A DNA stretch of 64,000 bases from Streptacidiphilus rugosus AM-16. GTDB lineage: Bacteria > Actinomycetota > Actinomycetes > Streptomycetales > Streptomycetaceae. Below, one piece after another: positions 8,341 to 16,883 of this stretch. Position numbers and translations under genes: made by a program. Every line of letters begins with the position of its first letter. Position 1 is the first letter of the stretch. Below the pieces are notes generated by a model, which was given only the letters and a program-made list of their open reading frames with translations, searched no databases and was not told the origin of the DNA. The stretch covers positions 5,890,001-5,954,000 of the forward strand of contig NZ_JQMJ01000004.1 of assembly GCF_000744655.1 (NCBI RefSeq), in the 5' to 3' direction.

Positions 8341-9651
8341 TCAGCTGGCGCCGTCGGCAGGATCGTCACGGAACAGGGGCTCACTCACCCGGGTGTCACG
8401 GCGCGCCTGACCGACCGCCACCGACGGCGCGGCAGACCCACCGACCTCGGCACGGGCGGCGGGCGACTCGGCGGGCTCGGCGGAGACGACCATCCGAGTC
8501 GTGATCGTCTCGCCGGGGCCGAGCGAGACCGTCGCACGGGCGGAAGTCGGCTCGGTTGCCTCCGCTCCCGTGTCGCCCTCGGGGAGGGCGTCGGACCCGG
8601 CGGTCGGCGGGATCTGCGCGCCGACGGAGGGGGGCGGAGACGTGGAGGGCTGGGGCGGGACCGGAGCGTGTTCCACGACATGGTCCGCCAGCTCGTGCAG
8701 CAGGATGCCGTGGCGGAAGGCCAGTTCGCCGACCTCGGTCCGGGCCATGCCCTCGACGGAGATCACGTTGCCGCCCTCGCGCCGCACGGTGGCACCCGCC
8801 GCCGCCAGCACGTCAGCGAGCCTTGCGACCTGGGGACCGCGTACGGAGACCTCGTCACGCAGCCGCGTCCGGCGGAACTCCTCGACGGGCTGGTCCGCGA
8901 GCAGCCGCCCGAGTTCGAGCGTGACCACGCGGTCGGCGAGCACCGCCGCCTCCTGCGGGCTGCGCAGGGTGACCAGGACTGCCCCGCCTCCGGCCGCGAA
9001 GGCGCGGAGAAAGGCGTGGAACCATTCCACGTTCTTCGGCGAGAGCCCTTCGGTGGGCTCGTCGAGGACCAGCGTGCACGGATCGCCGAGGAGTGCCTGG
9101 GCGAGTTGCAGGCGCCTGGTCATGCCGGGCGAGTAGGTCCGCAGCCGATGTTCGGCGGCCGGTCCGAGGCGCGTCTGCTCGAGGAGTTGGTCAGCGCGCC
9201 GTGCCGGGACCCCGGCTGCGGCCGCCATCATCCGCAGGTGCGCACGGGCCCTGCGGCCGGGATGCCCGGCGGGCCGGCCGGCGTCGCCGAGAACCACGCC
9301 CACCTCGCGCTCGGGGTGGGCCAGCCGCTTGTAGGGGCGGCCGTGGAAAAGAGCCGTGCCCTGGCCCTGCTCGATGCCGAGGGCCAGCCGGAGCGCGGTG
9401 CTCCGGCCCGATCCCTCGGGGCCGAGGAGTGCGGTGACCTGACCCGGACGGGCGTCGAAGGACAGGTCCAGCAGGGTCGGCCGACTCCCGCGCCGCGCGT
9501 TCCTCGTCAGCCCGATCGCCTGGAAGGGCTGGTAGGTCTGCTGGAGCCGGCGCCCCGAGGAGCCGTCCTCGGACTGCCGCTGGGCGGACTGCCACTGGGC
9601 GGGCTGGGGCTGAGCCACTGCATGGGGCTGGGTCTGGACAGACTGAGCCAC
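8341..9651 (-). CDS. ABC transporter ATP-binding protein with divergent catalytic motifs
   Basis: 436 residues. After a Gln-rich N-terminal tail of about 40 residues comes an ABC domain. The Walker A motif is GPEGSGRST, with Arg where Lys is expected. The signature position reads YSPGM and Walker B is CTLVLDEP. The switch-region His is replaced (VLVTLRSPQEA). A distal domain of about 80 residues and a roughly 100-residue Pro/Ala/acidic C-terminal tail follow. GTG at 9651 is preceded by GGAGGTG about eight bases upstream. It is probably co-transcribed with the permease at 7284-8090. Because several catalytic residues are altered, ATP hydrolysis may be weak or absent. Confidence 0.8.
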   Translation of the reverse strand: MAQSVQTQPHAVAQPQPAQWQSAQRQSEDGSSGRRLQQTYQPFQAIGLTRNARRGSRPTLLDLSFDARPGQVTALLGPEGSGRSTALRLALGIEQGQGTALFHGRPYKRLAHPEREVGVVLGDAGRPAGHPGRRARAHLRMMAAAAGVPARRADQLLEQTRLGPAAEHRLRTYSPGMTRRLQLAQALLGDPCTLVLDEPTEGLSPKNVEWFHAFLRAFAAGGGAVLVTLRSPQEAAVLADRVVTLELGRLLADQPVEEFRRTRLRDEVSVRGPQVARLADVLAAAGATVRREGGNVISVEGMARTEVGELAFRHGILLHELADHVVEHAPVPPQPSTSPPPSVGAQIPPTAGSDALPEGDTGAEATEPTSARATVSLGPGETITTRMVVSAEPAESPAARAEVGGSAAPSVAVGQARRDTRVSEPLFRDDPADGAS

Positions 9652-9805
9652 GGTCGGACACCTCCGCGCTGGTCACCCCCCAACGCCAGCACGATAGACC
9701 GACATGGTTACTTTGCGTGGGATTGACTTGTACAGCGCGTAGGAGTCGCCTCGACGGCCGCCCCGGATCAGGCGCCCGACGAGGCACCCGGGTCAGTCGC
9801 CGGAA

Positions 9806-10555
9806 TCAGGCGTCCGGACGCAGCATCGGCGGGTTGAGCACGGTGGCTCCCCCGGCGCGGAAGAGCTGGGCCGGGCGCCCGCCCTGGCGGGTGGTGGTGC
9901 CGCCCGCGGGCACCAGGAATCCGGGCGTGCCGGTCACCTTGCGGTGGAAGTTGCGGGGGTCCAGCTGAACACCCCAGACCGACTCGTAGACCCGCCTGAG
10001 CTCGCCGACGGTGAACTCCTCGGGACAGAAGGCCGTGGCGAGCGCGGAGTACTCGATCTTCGACCGGGCCCGCTCCACGCCCTCCCCGAGGATCGCGCTG
10101 TGGTCGAAGGCGAGCAGCAGTCCGTCGTCGCCCTTGCCGCGGCCGAGGAGTTCCTCGACCGGGGCCCACCGCGCGCTGCGCACGTCGCCGCCGGGGCGGG
10201 GGGTGGGCAGATCCGGCGCCAGGGCCAGATAGGCCACGCTGACCACGCGCATGCGCGGGTCACGCTGCGGGTCTCCGTAGGTGGCGAGCTGCTCGAGGTG
10301 GGCGCCGACCCCGGGGCCCTGGCCGGGGGCGCCGTGCGTGCGGAGCCCGGTCTCCTCGGCGAGCTCTCTGGCCGCCGCCTCCACCAGCCCCTCGTCGGGG
10401 CGCACGAAGCCACCGGGCAGCGCCCAGAAGCCCTGGAAGGGAGGCTCCCCCCGGCGCACCATCAGCGCGCACAGGGCATGGTCGCGCACGGTCAGGACCA
10501 CCAGGTCCACGGTGACCGCGAAAGGGGGAAAGGCCGACGGATCGTAACGCGACAT
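9806..10555 (-). CDS. Nudix hydrolase with C-terminal winged helix (NrtR/ADP-ribose pyrophosphatase type)
   Basis: 249 residues. The Nudix box is intact ([20 protein letters not shown] then ETGL) at about residues 48-71. The C-terminal third ([27 protein letters not shown] region, [15 protein letters not shown]) matches the winged-helix domain found in NrtR regulators of NAD metabolism. The protein may be a hydrolase, a transcriptional regulator that senses ADP-ribose, or both. The 42-bp gap to the DUF4192 gene suggests co-transcription on the reverse strand. An imperfect TCGTC/GACGA repeat lies just upstream of its start. Confidence 0.85.
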   Translation of the reverse strand: MSRYDPSAFPPFAVTVDLVVLTVRDHALCALMVRRGEPPFQGFWALPGGFVRPDEGLVEAAARELAEETGLRTHGAPGQGPGVGAHLEQLATYGDPQRDPRMRVVSVAYLALAPDLPTPRPGGDVRSARWAPVEELLGRGKGDDGLLLAFDHSAILGEGVERARSKIEYSALATAFCPEEFTVGELRRVYESVWGVQLDPRNFHRKVTGTPGFLVPAGGTTTRQGGRPAQLFRAGGATVLNPPMLRPDA

Positions 10556-10597
10556 GCGCGCATCATAGTCGTCTCTGTGACGATAAACAGTGGGGCC

Positions 10598-11800
10598 TCA
10601 GTCGGTCGATCGGCCCAGGCAGCGGGGAAACGGGCCACGCCTGCGGCGTCGGGCCCCCCGCTGCCGAGCCGCGCGCTCGGCTCGCAGCGTGGCGCAGAGT
10701 GAATCCGGCACCGCACCGCAGTTGATCGCCTCGTAGAGCAACCCCGCGAAGGTGTACCCCGGATCGAGGGCCAGGGCTCGGCCGAGGGCGACCCTGGCGG
10801 TGACCGTGTCACCCGTCACCCAGGCCGTCCAGCCGAGCAGGGACAGCGGGGCGGCGGCGTGTTCGGCGAACGGCCCGACGCATCGTCGGGCGAGGTAGCG
10901 CCAGAGCCGGGAGGCGTGCGCGACGTCAGGAGGATCCAGCCATTCGGCGGCGCGGTCACGGGCCAGGCGGTCCTGCAGGCCGAGCACGATCCTGGCGGCG
11001 TCGTGGTCGTCCAGTTCGTCCTCGTCGCGGCGGAAGCGGGCGACCGCCGCGTCCACCAGTGCGGCGGTCGCCTCGCGCAGGCGCTCCCTGCCTCCGGTGC
11101 GGCCGAGTTCGGCGGCGACGGAGGGCATCTCCCGCTCGAAGGCGTGGAGCAGCGGCAGGGCGGACTCGGCCGGCAGTGGCTCCAGCTCCCGGTGGAGGTC
11201 CCGCAGGCTGCCCCGGACGTGGATGCCCGCGAAGGCCGCCGCGGCGGCGACCGGAGAGGTGCTGCCGGGCACCCGGACGAGCGCTCCGTCCGCGGGACAG
11301 CACTCCGGATCCGAGCAGCTGTACGAGTACCAGCGCCCGTCGGAGAGGCACAGCGACTCGTGGACGGGCACGCCCGCGGCCACGAACCGCTCGGCCAGCA
11401 GTGTCGCGAGCGGCCGGAGGCGTTCGGCCACCGCCCGGGGGCTTTCCCCGGGCTCCGGATCCCGGCAGAGGTAGAGGATCACCGCGTCGGGGGACCTGTC
11501 CCGCTGCTCCGACAGGGCGAGCAGGAAGCCGACCACCTCGTCCGACGCCGCGGCCCAGGCCGCGGGCGCGGGGATGTCGATCCTGACCGAGCCGCCCTGG
11601 CGGCGGCGCGGGCCCTGCAGGCCGAGCGCGACCACGCTGTCGCTCGGGTAGAAACCGAGCAGGTAGGGCAGCGCCTCGGCCATGTCGGCCGGGGTCTTCA
11701 TCCGGACGACGGGACGCTCGAAGGCGGAGAACGTCCCCGAGGCCGCGGACGCCCCGGAGGACGACGAGGGGGACGACGGGCTTGGGCTGTGCTCGTTCAT
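10598..11800 (-). CDS. DUF4192 domain-containing protein
   Basis: 400 residues, starting at the ATG at 11800 (MNEHSPSPSSP) after a short Ser-rich lead. It contains the DUF4192 hallmarks VRMKTPADMAEALPYLLGFYPSDSVVALGL near the start and GRALALDPGYTFAGLLYEAI near the end. The C-terminus is strongly basic (RQRGARRRRRGP). The family is widespread in Actinobacteria and its biochemical role is unknown. It is divergent from recQ, with 181 bp between the starts that hold a perfect 18-bp palindrome. This makes joint regulation with recQ plausible. Confidence 0.85.
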   Translation of the reverse strand: MNEHSPSPSSPSSSSGASAASGTFSAFERPVVRMKTPADMAEALPYLLGFYPSDSVVALGLQGPRRRQGGSVRIDIPAPAAWAAASDEVVGFLLALSEQRDRSPDAVILYLCRDPEPGESPRAVAERLRPLATLLAERFVAAGVPVHESLCLSDGRWYSYSCSDPECCPADGALVRVPGSTSPVAAAAAFAGIHVRGSLRDLHRELEPLPAESALPLLHAFEREMPSVAAELGRTGGRERLREATAALVDAAVARFRRDEDELDDHDAARIVLGLQDRLARDRAAEWLDPPDVAHASRLWRYLARRCVGPFAEHAAAPLSLLGWTAWVTGDTVTARVALGRALALDPGYTFAGLLYEAINCGAVPDSLCATLRAERAARQRGARRRRRGPFPRCLGRSTD

Positions 11801-11881
11801 GGGCCGAGCGTGCCCCGCCGGATCGAGCCGCGCGACGAACCGCTCAGAGCCTGTGGACAACAGGGGGCTGTGGAAAATCTC

Positions 11882-11899
11882 CTCACTCGAACGAGTGAG
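11882..11899. promoter_or_regulatory. Perfect palindrome in the DUF4192 / recQ divergent region
   Basis: CTCACTCG-AA-CGAGTGAG has two perfect 8-bp arms with a 2-bp spacer, about 80 bp from each start codon. It shares CACTCGAACG with the SOS boxes of lexA and parE but lacks the GTTCGA right half. It could be an operator for an unknown regulator. Its function is inferred from symmetry and position only. Confidence 0.5.
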
Positions 11900-11951
11900 A
11901 AGCGGAGCGAAGAATCGTTTCTCCACAGGTCCGGCGAGGCGAGTTGGCGCT

Positions 11952-11974
11952 TTGTCGGTGCGGCCGACTATCAA
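11952..11974 (+). promoter_or_regulatory. RecA-NDp/PafBC-type damage promoter of recQ
   Basis: TTGTCGGTG (11952-11960) is followed, eight bases later, by TATCAA (11969-11974). The LexA-independent DNA-damage promoter of Actinobacteria is TTGTCRGTG-N8-TAN3T, so the upstream element matches completely and the -10 matches at TA. Transcription should start about seven bases further, which coincides with the recQ ATG at 11982. Confidence 0.65.
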
Positions 11975-11981
11975 TGACGGC

Positions 11982-14168
11982 ATGGACAAGACCCAGACCC
12001 CCGATCGCGCCGCCGTGCGTGAACAGGCCGACGCCGTGCTGCGGCTCCTCGCCGGCGGCGACGCCCGCCTGCGGGAGGACCAGTGGCTCGCCATCGAGGC
12101 CCTGGTGGTCGACAAGCGCCGGGCGCTGGTCGTGCAGCGCACCGGGTGGGGCAAGTCCGCCGTCTACTTCGTCGCCACGGCCCTGTTGCGGGCCTCAGGT
12201 GCCGGGCCGACGGTCATCGTGTCCCCGCTGCTCGCCCTGATGCGGAACCAGGTCGAGTCGGCGGCCAGGGCGGGCATCGCCGCCCGCACGATCAACTCCT
12301 CCAACACCGAGGATTGGGAGTCGATCCAGGCCGAGATCACGGCCGGCACGGTCGACGTCCTGCTGGTCAGCCCGGAGCGGCTGAACAACCCGGATTTCCG
12401 GGACGAGGTGCTGCCCAGTCTCGCCGCGGCCACCGGCCTGCTCGTCGTCGACGAGGCACACTGCATCTCCGACTGGGGGCACGACTTCCGCCCCGACTAC
12501 CGCCGGCTGCGCACCATGCTGGCCGAGCTCCCCACCGGGGTTCCGGTCCTGGCCACGACGGCCACCGCGAACGCCCGGGTCACCGCCGACGTCGCCGAGC
12601 AGCTCGGCACCCACGCCGGCGCCCGCACCGCGAGCGGCGAGGCGCTGGTGCTGCGCGGCCCGTTGGACCGCGAGAGCCTCGGCCTGGGTGTGCTCCAGCT
12701 GGGCGATCCCGCCCACCGCCTGGCCTGGCTCGCGGACCGGCTGGACGAACTCCCCGGCTCAGGGATCATCTACACCCTCACGGTCGCGGCGGCGGACGAG
12801 GTCGCCTCCTTCCTGCGGCAGCGCGGGCACGCCGTGGCCTCCTACTCCGGGCGCACCGAGGACGCCGAGCGGCAGTCCGCCGAGGCGGATCTGCTCGCCA
12901 ACCGGGTGAAGGCCCTGGTCGCCACCTCGGCCCTGGGCATGGGCTTCGACAAGCCCGACCTGGGCTTCGTGGTCCACCTCGGCTCCCCCAACTCCCCGAT
13001 CGCCTACTACCAGCAGGTGGGCCGGGCCGGACGCGGGATCAAGCACGCCGAGGTACTGCTGCTCCCGGGCGCCGAGGACGCCGCGATCTGGCGGTACTTC
13101 GCCTCTCTCGCCTTCCCCGGCGAGGATCAGGTGCGCACCACGCTCGGCGCCCTGGCGGCGCACACCACCCCCGACGGGGCTCCGCTGCCCCTCTCCACCC
13201 CGGCCCTGGAGGCCCGGGTCGATCTGCGACGCAACCGCCTGGAGACCATGCTCAAGGTCCTCGACGTCGACGGTGCGGTGCGCCGCGTCAAGGGCGGCTG
13301 GGTGGCCACCGGGCAGCCCTGGTCCTACGAGGCCGACCGCTACGCCCGGGTCGCCGAGGCGAGGGCCGGGGAGCAGCAGGCCATGCTCGACTACGCCGCC
13401 ACCGGTTCCTGCCGGATGGAGTTCCTGCGCCGCCAGCTCGACGACGACCAGGCGACTCCCTGCGGCCGCTGCGACAACTGCACCGGCAGCCGTCTGCCGA
13501 CCGAGGTCTCGGCCGAGACGCTGGCGGCCGCTCGCGCCGCGCTCGGTCGGCCGGGCGTCGAGGTCGAGCCCCGCAGGATGTGGCCGACGGGCCTGCCCGC
13601 CATCGGGATCGACCTGAAGGGCCGTATCCCCCCGGGCGAGCAGGCGGCCACCGGCCGGGCGCTGGGGCGGCTCTCCGACATCGGCTGGGGCACGCGGCTG
13701 CGACCGCTGCTCGCCCCCGACGCCCCCGACACGCCGGTTCCCGCCCCGGTGTTGGACGCCGTCGTCACTCTTTTGGCCGACTGGTCGCGCGGGCCTTCAG
13801 CCTGGGAGCAGCGCCCCGTCGCCGTGGTCTCGATCGCCTCGAGGACCAGGCCCGAGCTGGTGGGCAGTCTGGCGGCCGGCATCGCACGGATCGGTCGGCT
13901 GCCGCTGCTCGGCCAGGTCGGCTACGCGGCGGGGGCGGACCGCGCGCGGGGCGGGCGCGGCAACAGCGCCCAGCGGCTCAGGCAGCTCCACGGCACGCTG
14001 ACGGTCCCGGACGAGCTCGCCGCCGCCTTGGCGGATCTGGGCGGCGGCCCGGTCCTGCTGGTGGACGACTACGCCGACAGCGGTTGGACTCTCGCGGTCG
14101 CCGCGCGGCTGCTGCGCCGGGCCGGCGCATCAGGCGTGTTGCCCCTGGTTCTGGCCCAGTCCGCCTGA
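11982..14168 (+). CDS. recQ: RecQ-family ATP-dependent DNA helicase with C-terminal phosphoribosyltransferase-like domain
   Basis: 728 residues. The superfamily 2 helicase core has motif I QRTGWGKSAVYF (about residues 52-63), motif II VVDEAHCISDWGHDFR and motif VI QQVGRAGRG. A RecQ zinc site follows with Cys residues in GSCRMEFLRRQL and PCGRCDNC. The last 200 residues contain VLLVDDYADSGWT, a PRPP-binding-loop signature of type I phosphoribosyltransferases (ComF-like), so this is a fusion architecture. I chose ATG at 11982. It has no ribosome-binding site but sits at the predicted transcription start of the damage-type promoter, suggesting a leaderless mRNA. It is divergent from the DUF4192 gene. 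A role in repair or recombination is likely; the role of the transferase-like domain is unknown. Confidence 0.92.
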   Translation: MDKTQTPDRAAVREQADAVLRLLAGGDARLREDQWLAIEALVVDKRRALVVQRTGWGKSAVYFVATALLRASGAGPTVIVSPLLALMRNQVESAARAGIAARTINSSNTEDWESIQAEITAGTVDVLLVSPERLNNPDFRDEVLPSLAAATGLLVVDEAHCISDWGHDFRPDYRRLRTMLAELPTGVPVLATTATANARVTADVAEQLGTHAGARTASGEALVLRGPLDRESLGLGVLQLGDPAHRLAWLADRLDELPGSGIIYTLTVAAADEVASFLRQRGHAVASYSGRTEDAERQSAEADLLANRVKALVATSALGMGFDKPDLGFVVHLGSPNSPIAYYQQVGRAGRGIKHAEVLLLPGAEDAAIWRYFASLAFPGEDQVRTTLGALAAHTTPDGAPLPLSTPALEARVDLRRNRLETMLKVLDVDGAVRRVKGGWVATGQPWSYEADRYARVAEARAGEQQAMLDYAATGSCRMEFLRRQLDDDQATPCGRCDNCTGSRLPTEVSAETLAAARAALGRPGVEVEPRRMWPTGLPAIGIDLKGRIPPGEQAATGRALGRLSDIGWGTRLRPLLAPDAPDTPVPAPVLDAVVTLLADWSRGPSAWEQRPVAVVSIASRTRPELVGSLAAGIARIGRLPLLGQVGYAAGADRARGGRGNSAQRLRQLHGTLTVPDELAAALADLGGGPVLLVDDYADSGWTLAVAARLLRRAGASGVLPLVLAQSA

Positions 14169-14412
14169 GCGCCGGTGGAGGGACGGCAGGGTTCCGCTGG
14201 GCCGGTCGGCTGAGCGCCCCGGCCGAACGGACCAGCACGAACAGCCCGCTCGGGGGACTTATCTGTCGGAATGCCAGAAGCGGTGACACTTCCGGCAGGA
14301 TCACCGTTGCCGCATGGTGCGCGGGACGTGAGAATTGGCAGGTATCCCAGCCGGACGACGTCCGTGGCTGGTGGTGCGAGATGCCCACGCATGGGCACGG
14401 GGAAGGAGGATC

Positions 14413-15066
14413 TTGAGCATCAGCCATCCCGCCGAGTTGCCTTCGGGCTCGTACTCCTCGGCCGTCGCTCGTTCGCTCGACTCCGCCGACTGGGCGGCGG
14501 CCGGGCTCCCGGTCCTGTCGGACCCCCGGTCCGTGGTCGAGGACCTGCACCGGATCCACCTGCCACAGCCGGGAGCCACCGTACTGGGTGTGCTCACCGC
14601 CGAGGACAGGGTCGTCGCGGGCGCTTCGTTCGCGGTGCCGGACCGGATCAGCGACGGATGGCATCTGCGCAACATCCTTCTGGCCCACCTGCGTCACACC
14701 GTCCCGCACGGCCTGCGCCGCCGGTCGCCGCTGCACAGTGTGGTGCTGCTCCAGTGCCGTCACGAGCCGGCGGGCTGGACCGACCAGGACGGGGCGTGGA
14801 TGTGGGCCCTGCGTGACGCCGCCGTGCTGCACGGCCTGCGCTGCGGCGACTACATCACCATGACCGACGGCGGCTGGTCGGTGCTCGGCGGCAGCCGGAA
14901 CGGCCACACCCCGCACGCCGGCTCCTGGGTCCAGCGAATCGTCAGCACCGTCAGCGAACTGCCGAGCCGCGAAGCCGGTGCGGCACAGGCGCCCATGGTC
15001 GAGGCGATCCGTCCACGGCTGGCGCTCATGCCGGCCGAAGCGGTCCCCCGCGCAGCGGCGCACTGA
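14413..15066 (+). CDS. Conserved hypothetical protein, TTG start
   Basis: 217 residues (LSISHPAELPSGSYSS...). It starts at TTG 14413 because GGAAGGAGGATC immediately precedes it and no better start has a ribosome-binding site. It has no membrane segment or signal peptide. Recognisable stretches such as LRNILLAHLRHTVP and YITMTDGGWSVLGG do not match a family I can name. It is transcribed towards the next reverse-strand gene. Third-position GC is high, supporting a real gene. Function unknown. Confidence 0.7.
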   Translation: MSISHPAELPSGSYSSAVARSLDSADWAAAGLPVLSDPRSVVEDLHRIHLPQPGATVLGVLTAEDRVVAGASFAVPDRISDGWHLRNILLAHLRHTVPHGLRRRSPLHSVVLLQCRHEPAGWTDQDGAWMWALRDAAVLHGLRCGDYITMTDGGWSVLGGSRNGHTPHAGSWVQRIVSTVSELPSREAGAAQAPMVEAIRPRLALMPAEAVPRAAAH

Positions 15067-15192
15067 AGGCACCGACGGCCGACGGATCGACAGCCGACGT
15101 CGCACCGAACCACCACGGGGTGCCGGCTCCGGACGGCCCGGACGGCAGCCCGGCCGGACCGCCGACGACACTGCCCCGGTGCCGGTCCGGCG

Positions 15193-15720
15193 CTAACCCT
15201 GACGCGGGGCGGGCAGCGGGGTGTCGCCGCAGACGATCAACAGCGAGGTGGCCCGTCCGAGAGAAGCGGCCAGGGCGTCCTGGACCGCACCGGTGTCGCC
15301 GCCGTTGACGGCCAGCACCACGACCTCCCGACGGACCGGGCGGCAGTCGCCGACGGTCGCGTAGAAGACGTCGTCCGCCGCGTCCAGCTGCGCCCAGTAG
15401 CGCTCGGCGCCGAAGGACTGCTCGTGGATCTGCCACGGGTGGGCGGCGGCGGTGGTCAGCACCAGGATCTGGCCCGGCGCACGCCCGGCGTCCAGCAACA
15501 GGTCGACGGCCTCGTCGGCGCGCTCGATCGCGGCCTCGGGGGCGGTCGGCAGCAACTGGAGCTCGGGAAGGGTCGGCTCAGCCGCGGCCCGGCGCGGCGC
15601 GGGGCCGGGCTTCGGGATACGGGCGGGCCCGGCCGGAGGACCGGGCACCGGGCGCCGCGCCGGGGGTCCCGGCCGGGGCACGGGACGCGGGGCGGCAGCC
15701 ACGCTAGAGGGTGAGGGCAC
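15193..15720 (-). CDS. Hypothetical protein resembling a UvrD/NERD-type helicase C-terminal module without motor
   Basis: 175 residues. The first 50 are Pro/Ala/Arg-rich. The remainder (VDLLLDAGRAPGQILVLTT, ERYWAQLDAADDVFYATVGD, VRREVVVLAVNG, LGRATSLLIVCGD) lines up with the last part of superfamily I helicases, where motifs V and VI lie in phrases like FKGLERRAVVL and LSRARDLLVVCGD. Here the motif VI Arg-rich segment is LGRATSLL. No Walker A or Walker B module is present anywhere near. The GTG start at 15720 has no ribosome-binding site and is uncertain. It could be a remnant or a stand-alone adaptor. Confidence 0.55.
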   Translation of the reverse strand: MPSPSSVAAAPRPVPRPGPPARRPVPGPPAGPARIPKPGPAPRRAAAEPTLPELQLLPTAPEAAIERADEAVDLLLDAGRAPGQILVLTTAAAHPWQIHEQSFGAERYWAQLDAADDVFYATVGDCRPVRREVVVLAVNGGDTGAVQDALAASLGRATSLLIVCGDTPLPAPRQG

Positions 15721-16044
15721 TACGTTCGCGGCGGTGCGGGCTACAGGGTCCGTCTCGTCGGTGGATGGAACGCCCTGGCCCGAGTCGGTCTTGTGGATCT
15801 CCAGCTCCTCGGCACGATTTCCGGCGGCGCACCGGATGGCGTCGCACAGCGCACCAGAGCTTACTCGGTGCCTGTGAGCAGCCGATAGGGGGGCTCACTC
15901 GGCGGCGCGGCCGACGACCGAACAGTCATCCAGAGCCCCTCCCGATGCCGCCCCGGCGTTGCCGCCAGGTCATCTTTCCGGCTCTCCCGACGCAGTTGCG
16001 CCGGGAATTGACGGAGCATCATTCCAGCGGGCGAGCCGACGCCC
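15721..16044 (-). other. Intergenic region between rnhB and the helicase-like gene
   Basis: This 324-bp region has no frame with convincing codon use. Part of it may encode a longer N-terminus of the 15193-15720 protein, since that start is weak. No hairpin or promoter stood out. Confidence 0.3.
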
Positions 16045-16731
16045 TCAGAAGCCCAGGGCGAGCTGCTCCCCCTGATCGGCCGGCGCCTCGCGATAGGTCC
16101 GCAGGTGCCGCCACTTCGGCAGCTCGTCGAGGTAGGCCCACGAGAGCCGGTGCTGCTCGGTCGGACCGAGGCGCTCCAGAGCGGCGCGGTGGACCGGCGA
16201 GGGGTATCCGGCGTTGTCGGCGAAGGCGAAGTCCGGATAGGACTCCCCCATCTCGGCCATCATCGCGTCCCGGCGGACCTTCGCGAGCACCGAGGCCGCG
16301 GCGACGGCGATGCACGACTGGTCGCCCTTGATCACCGTGCGGACCTGCCAGGGGCCGCCGAGGTAGTTGTGCTTGCCGTCCAGGATCACGGCGTCGGGCC
16401 GCTCGGGGAGCGCCTCCAGCGCGCGGACCGCGGCGAGGCGGAGTGCGGCGGTCATGCCCAGCTCGTCGCACTCCTTGGGCGAGGCGTGACCGAGGGCGTG
16501 GGCGCGGACCCAGCCCGCCAGCACCGGCTCCAACTCCTCGCGCCGACGCTGGGTGAGCAGCTTCGAATCGGTGAGGCCCGGGGGCGGCTTGCGCAGCCCG
16601 GTGATCGCGGCACAGACCGTGACCGGCCCCGCCCAGGCGCCGCGCCCGACCTCGTCCACGCCCGCGACCAGCGTCGCCCCGGCGCGGCGCAGCGAGCGTT
16701 CGACGGAGTGGGAGGGCGGTTCGACGGCCAT
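16045..16731 (-). CDS. rnhB: Ribonuclease HII
   Basis: 228 residues. RNase HII removes misincorporated ribonucleotides and RNA from RNA-DNA hybrids. The family motifs are present: [16 protein letters not shown] with the catalytic Asp-Glu pair (about residues 25-30), [17 protein letters not shown], and [12 protein letters not shown]. Length is usual for the family. It starts at ATG 16731 ([19 protein letters not shown]). It is a single reverse-strand gene next to the TetR regulator gene. Confidence 0.95.
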   Translation of the reverse strand: MAVEPPSHSVERSLRRAGATLVAGVDEVGRGAWAGPVTVCAAITGLRKPPPGLTDSKLLTQRRREELEPVLAGWVRAHALGHASPKECDELGMTAALRLAAVRALEALPERPDAVILDGKHNYLGGPWQVRTVIKGDQSCIAVAAASVLAKVRRDAMMAEMGESYPDFAFADNAGYPSPVHRAALERLGPTEQHRLSWAYLDELPKWRHLRTYREAPADQGEQLALGF

Positions 16732-16883
16732 GCTCTCAGCCTAGGCCCTCCACGAACCCCGGAGTTCCACCCGGACGTCCCACCCCAAGGCCTCGCTGTG
16801 GGCAGCTCCCAGGCTCCTGGCTCCTGACCGCCGACCCCCTTCTCGACCAGGGGCCGTCCTCCGCACCGGCCACGCGGTCCGAC

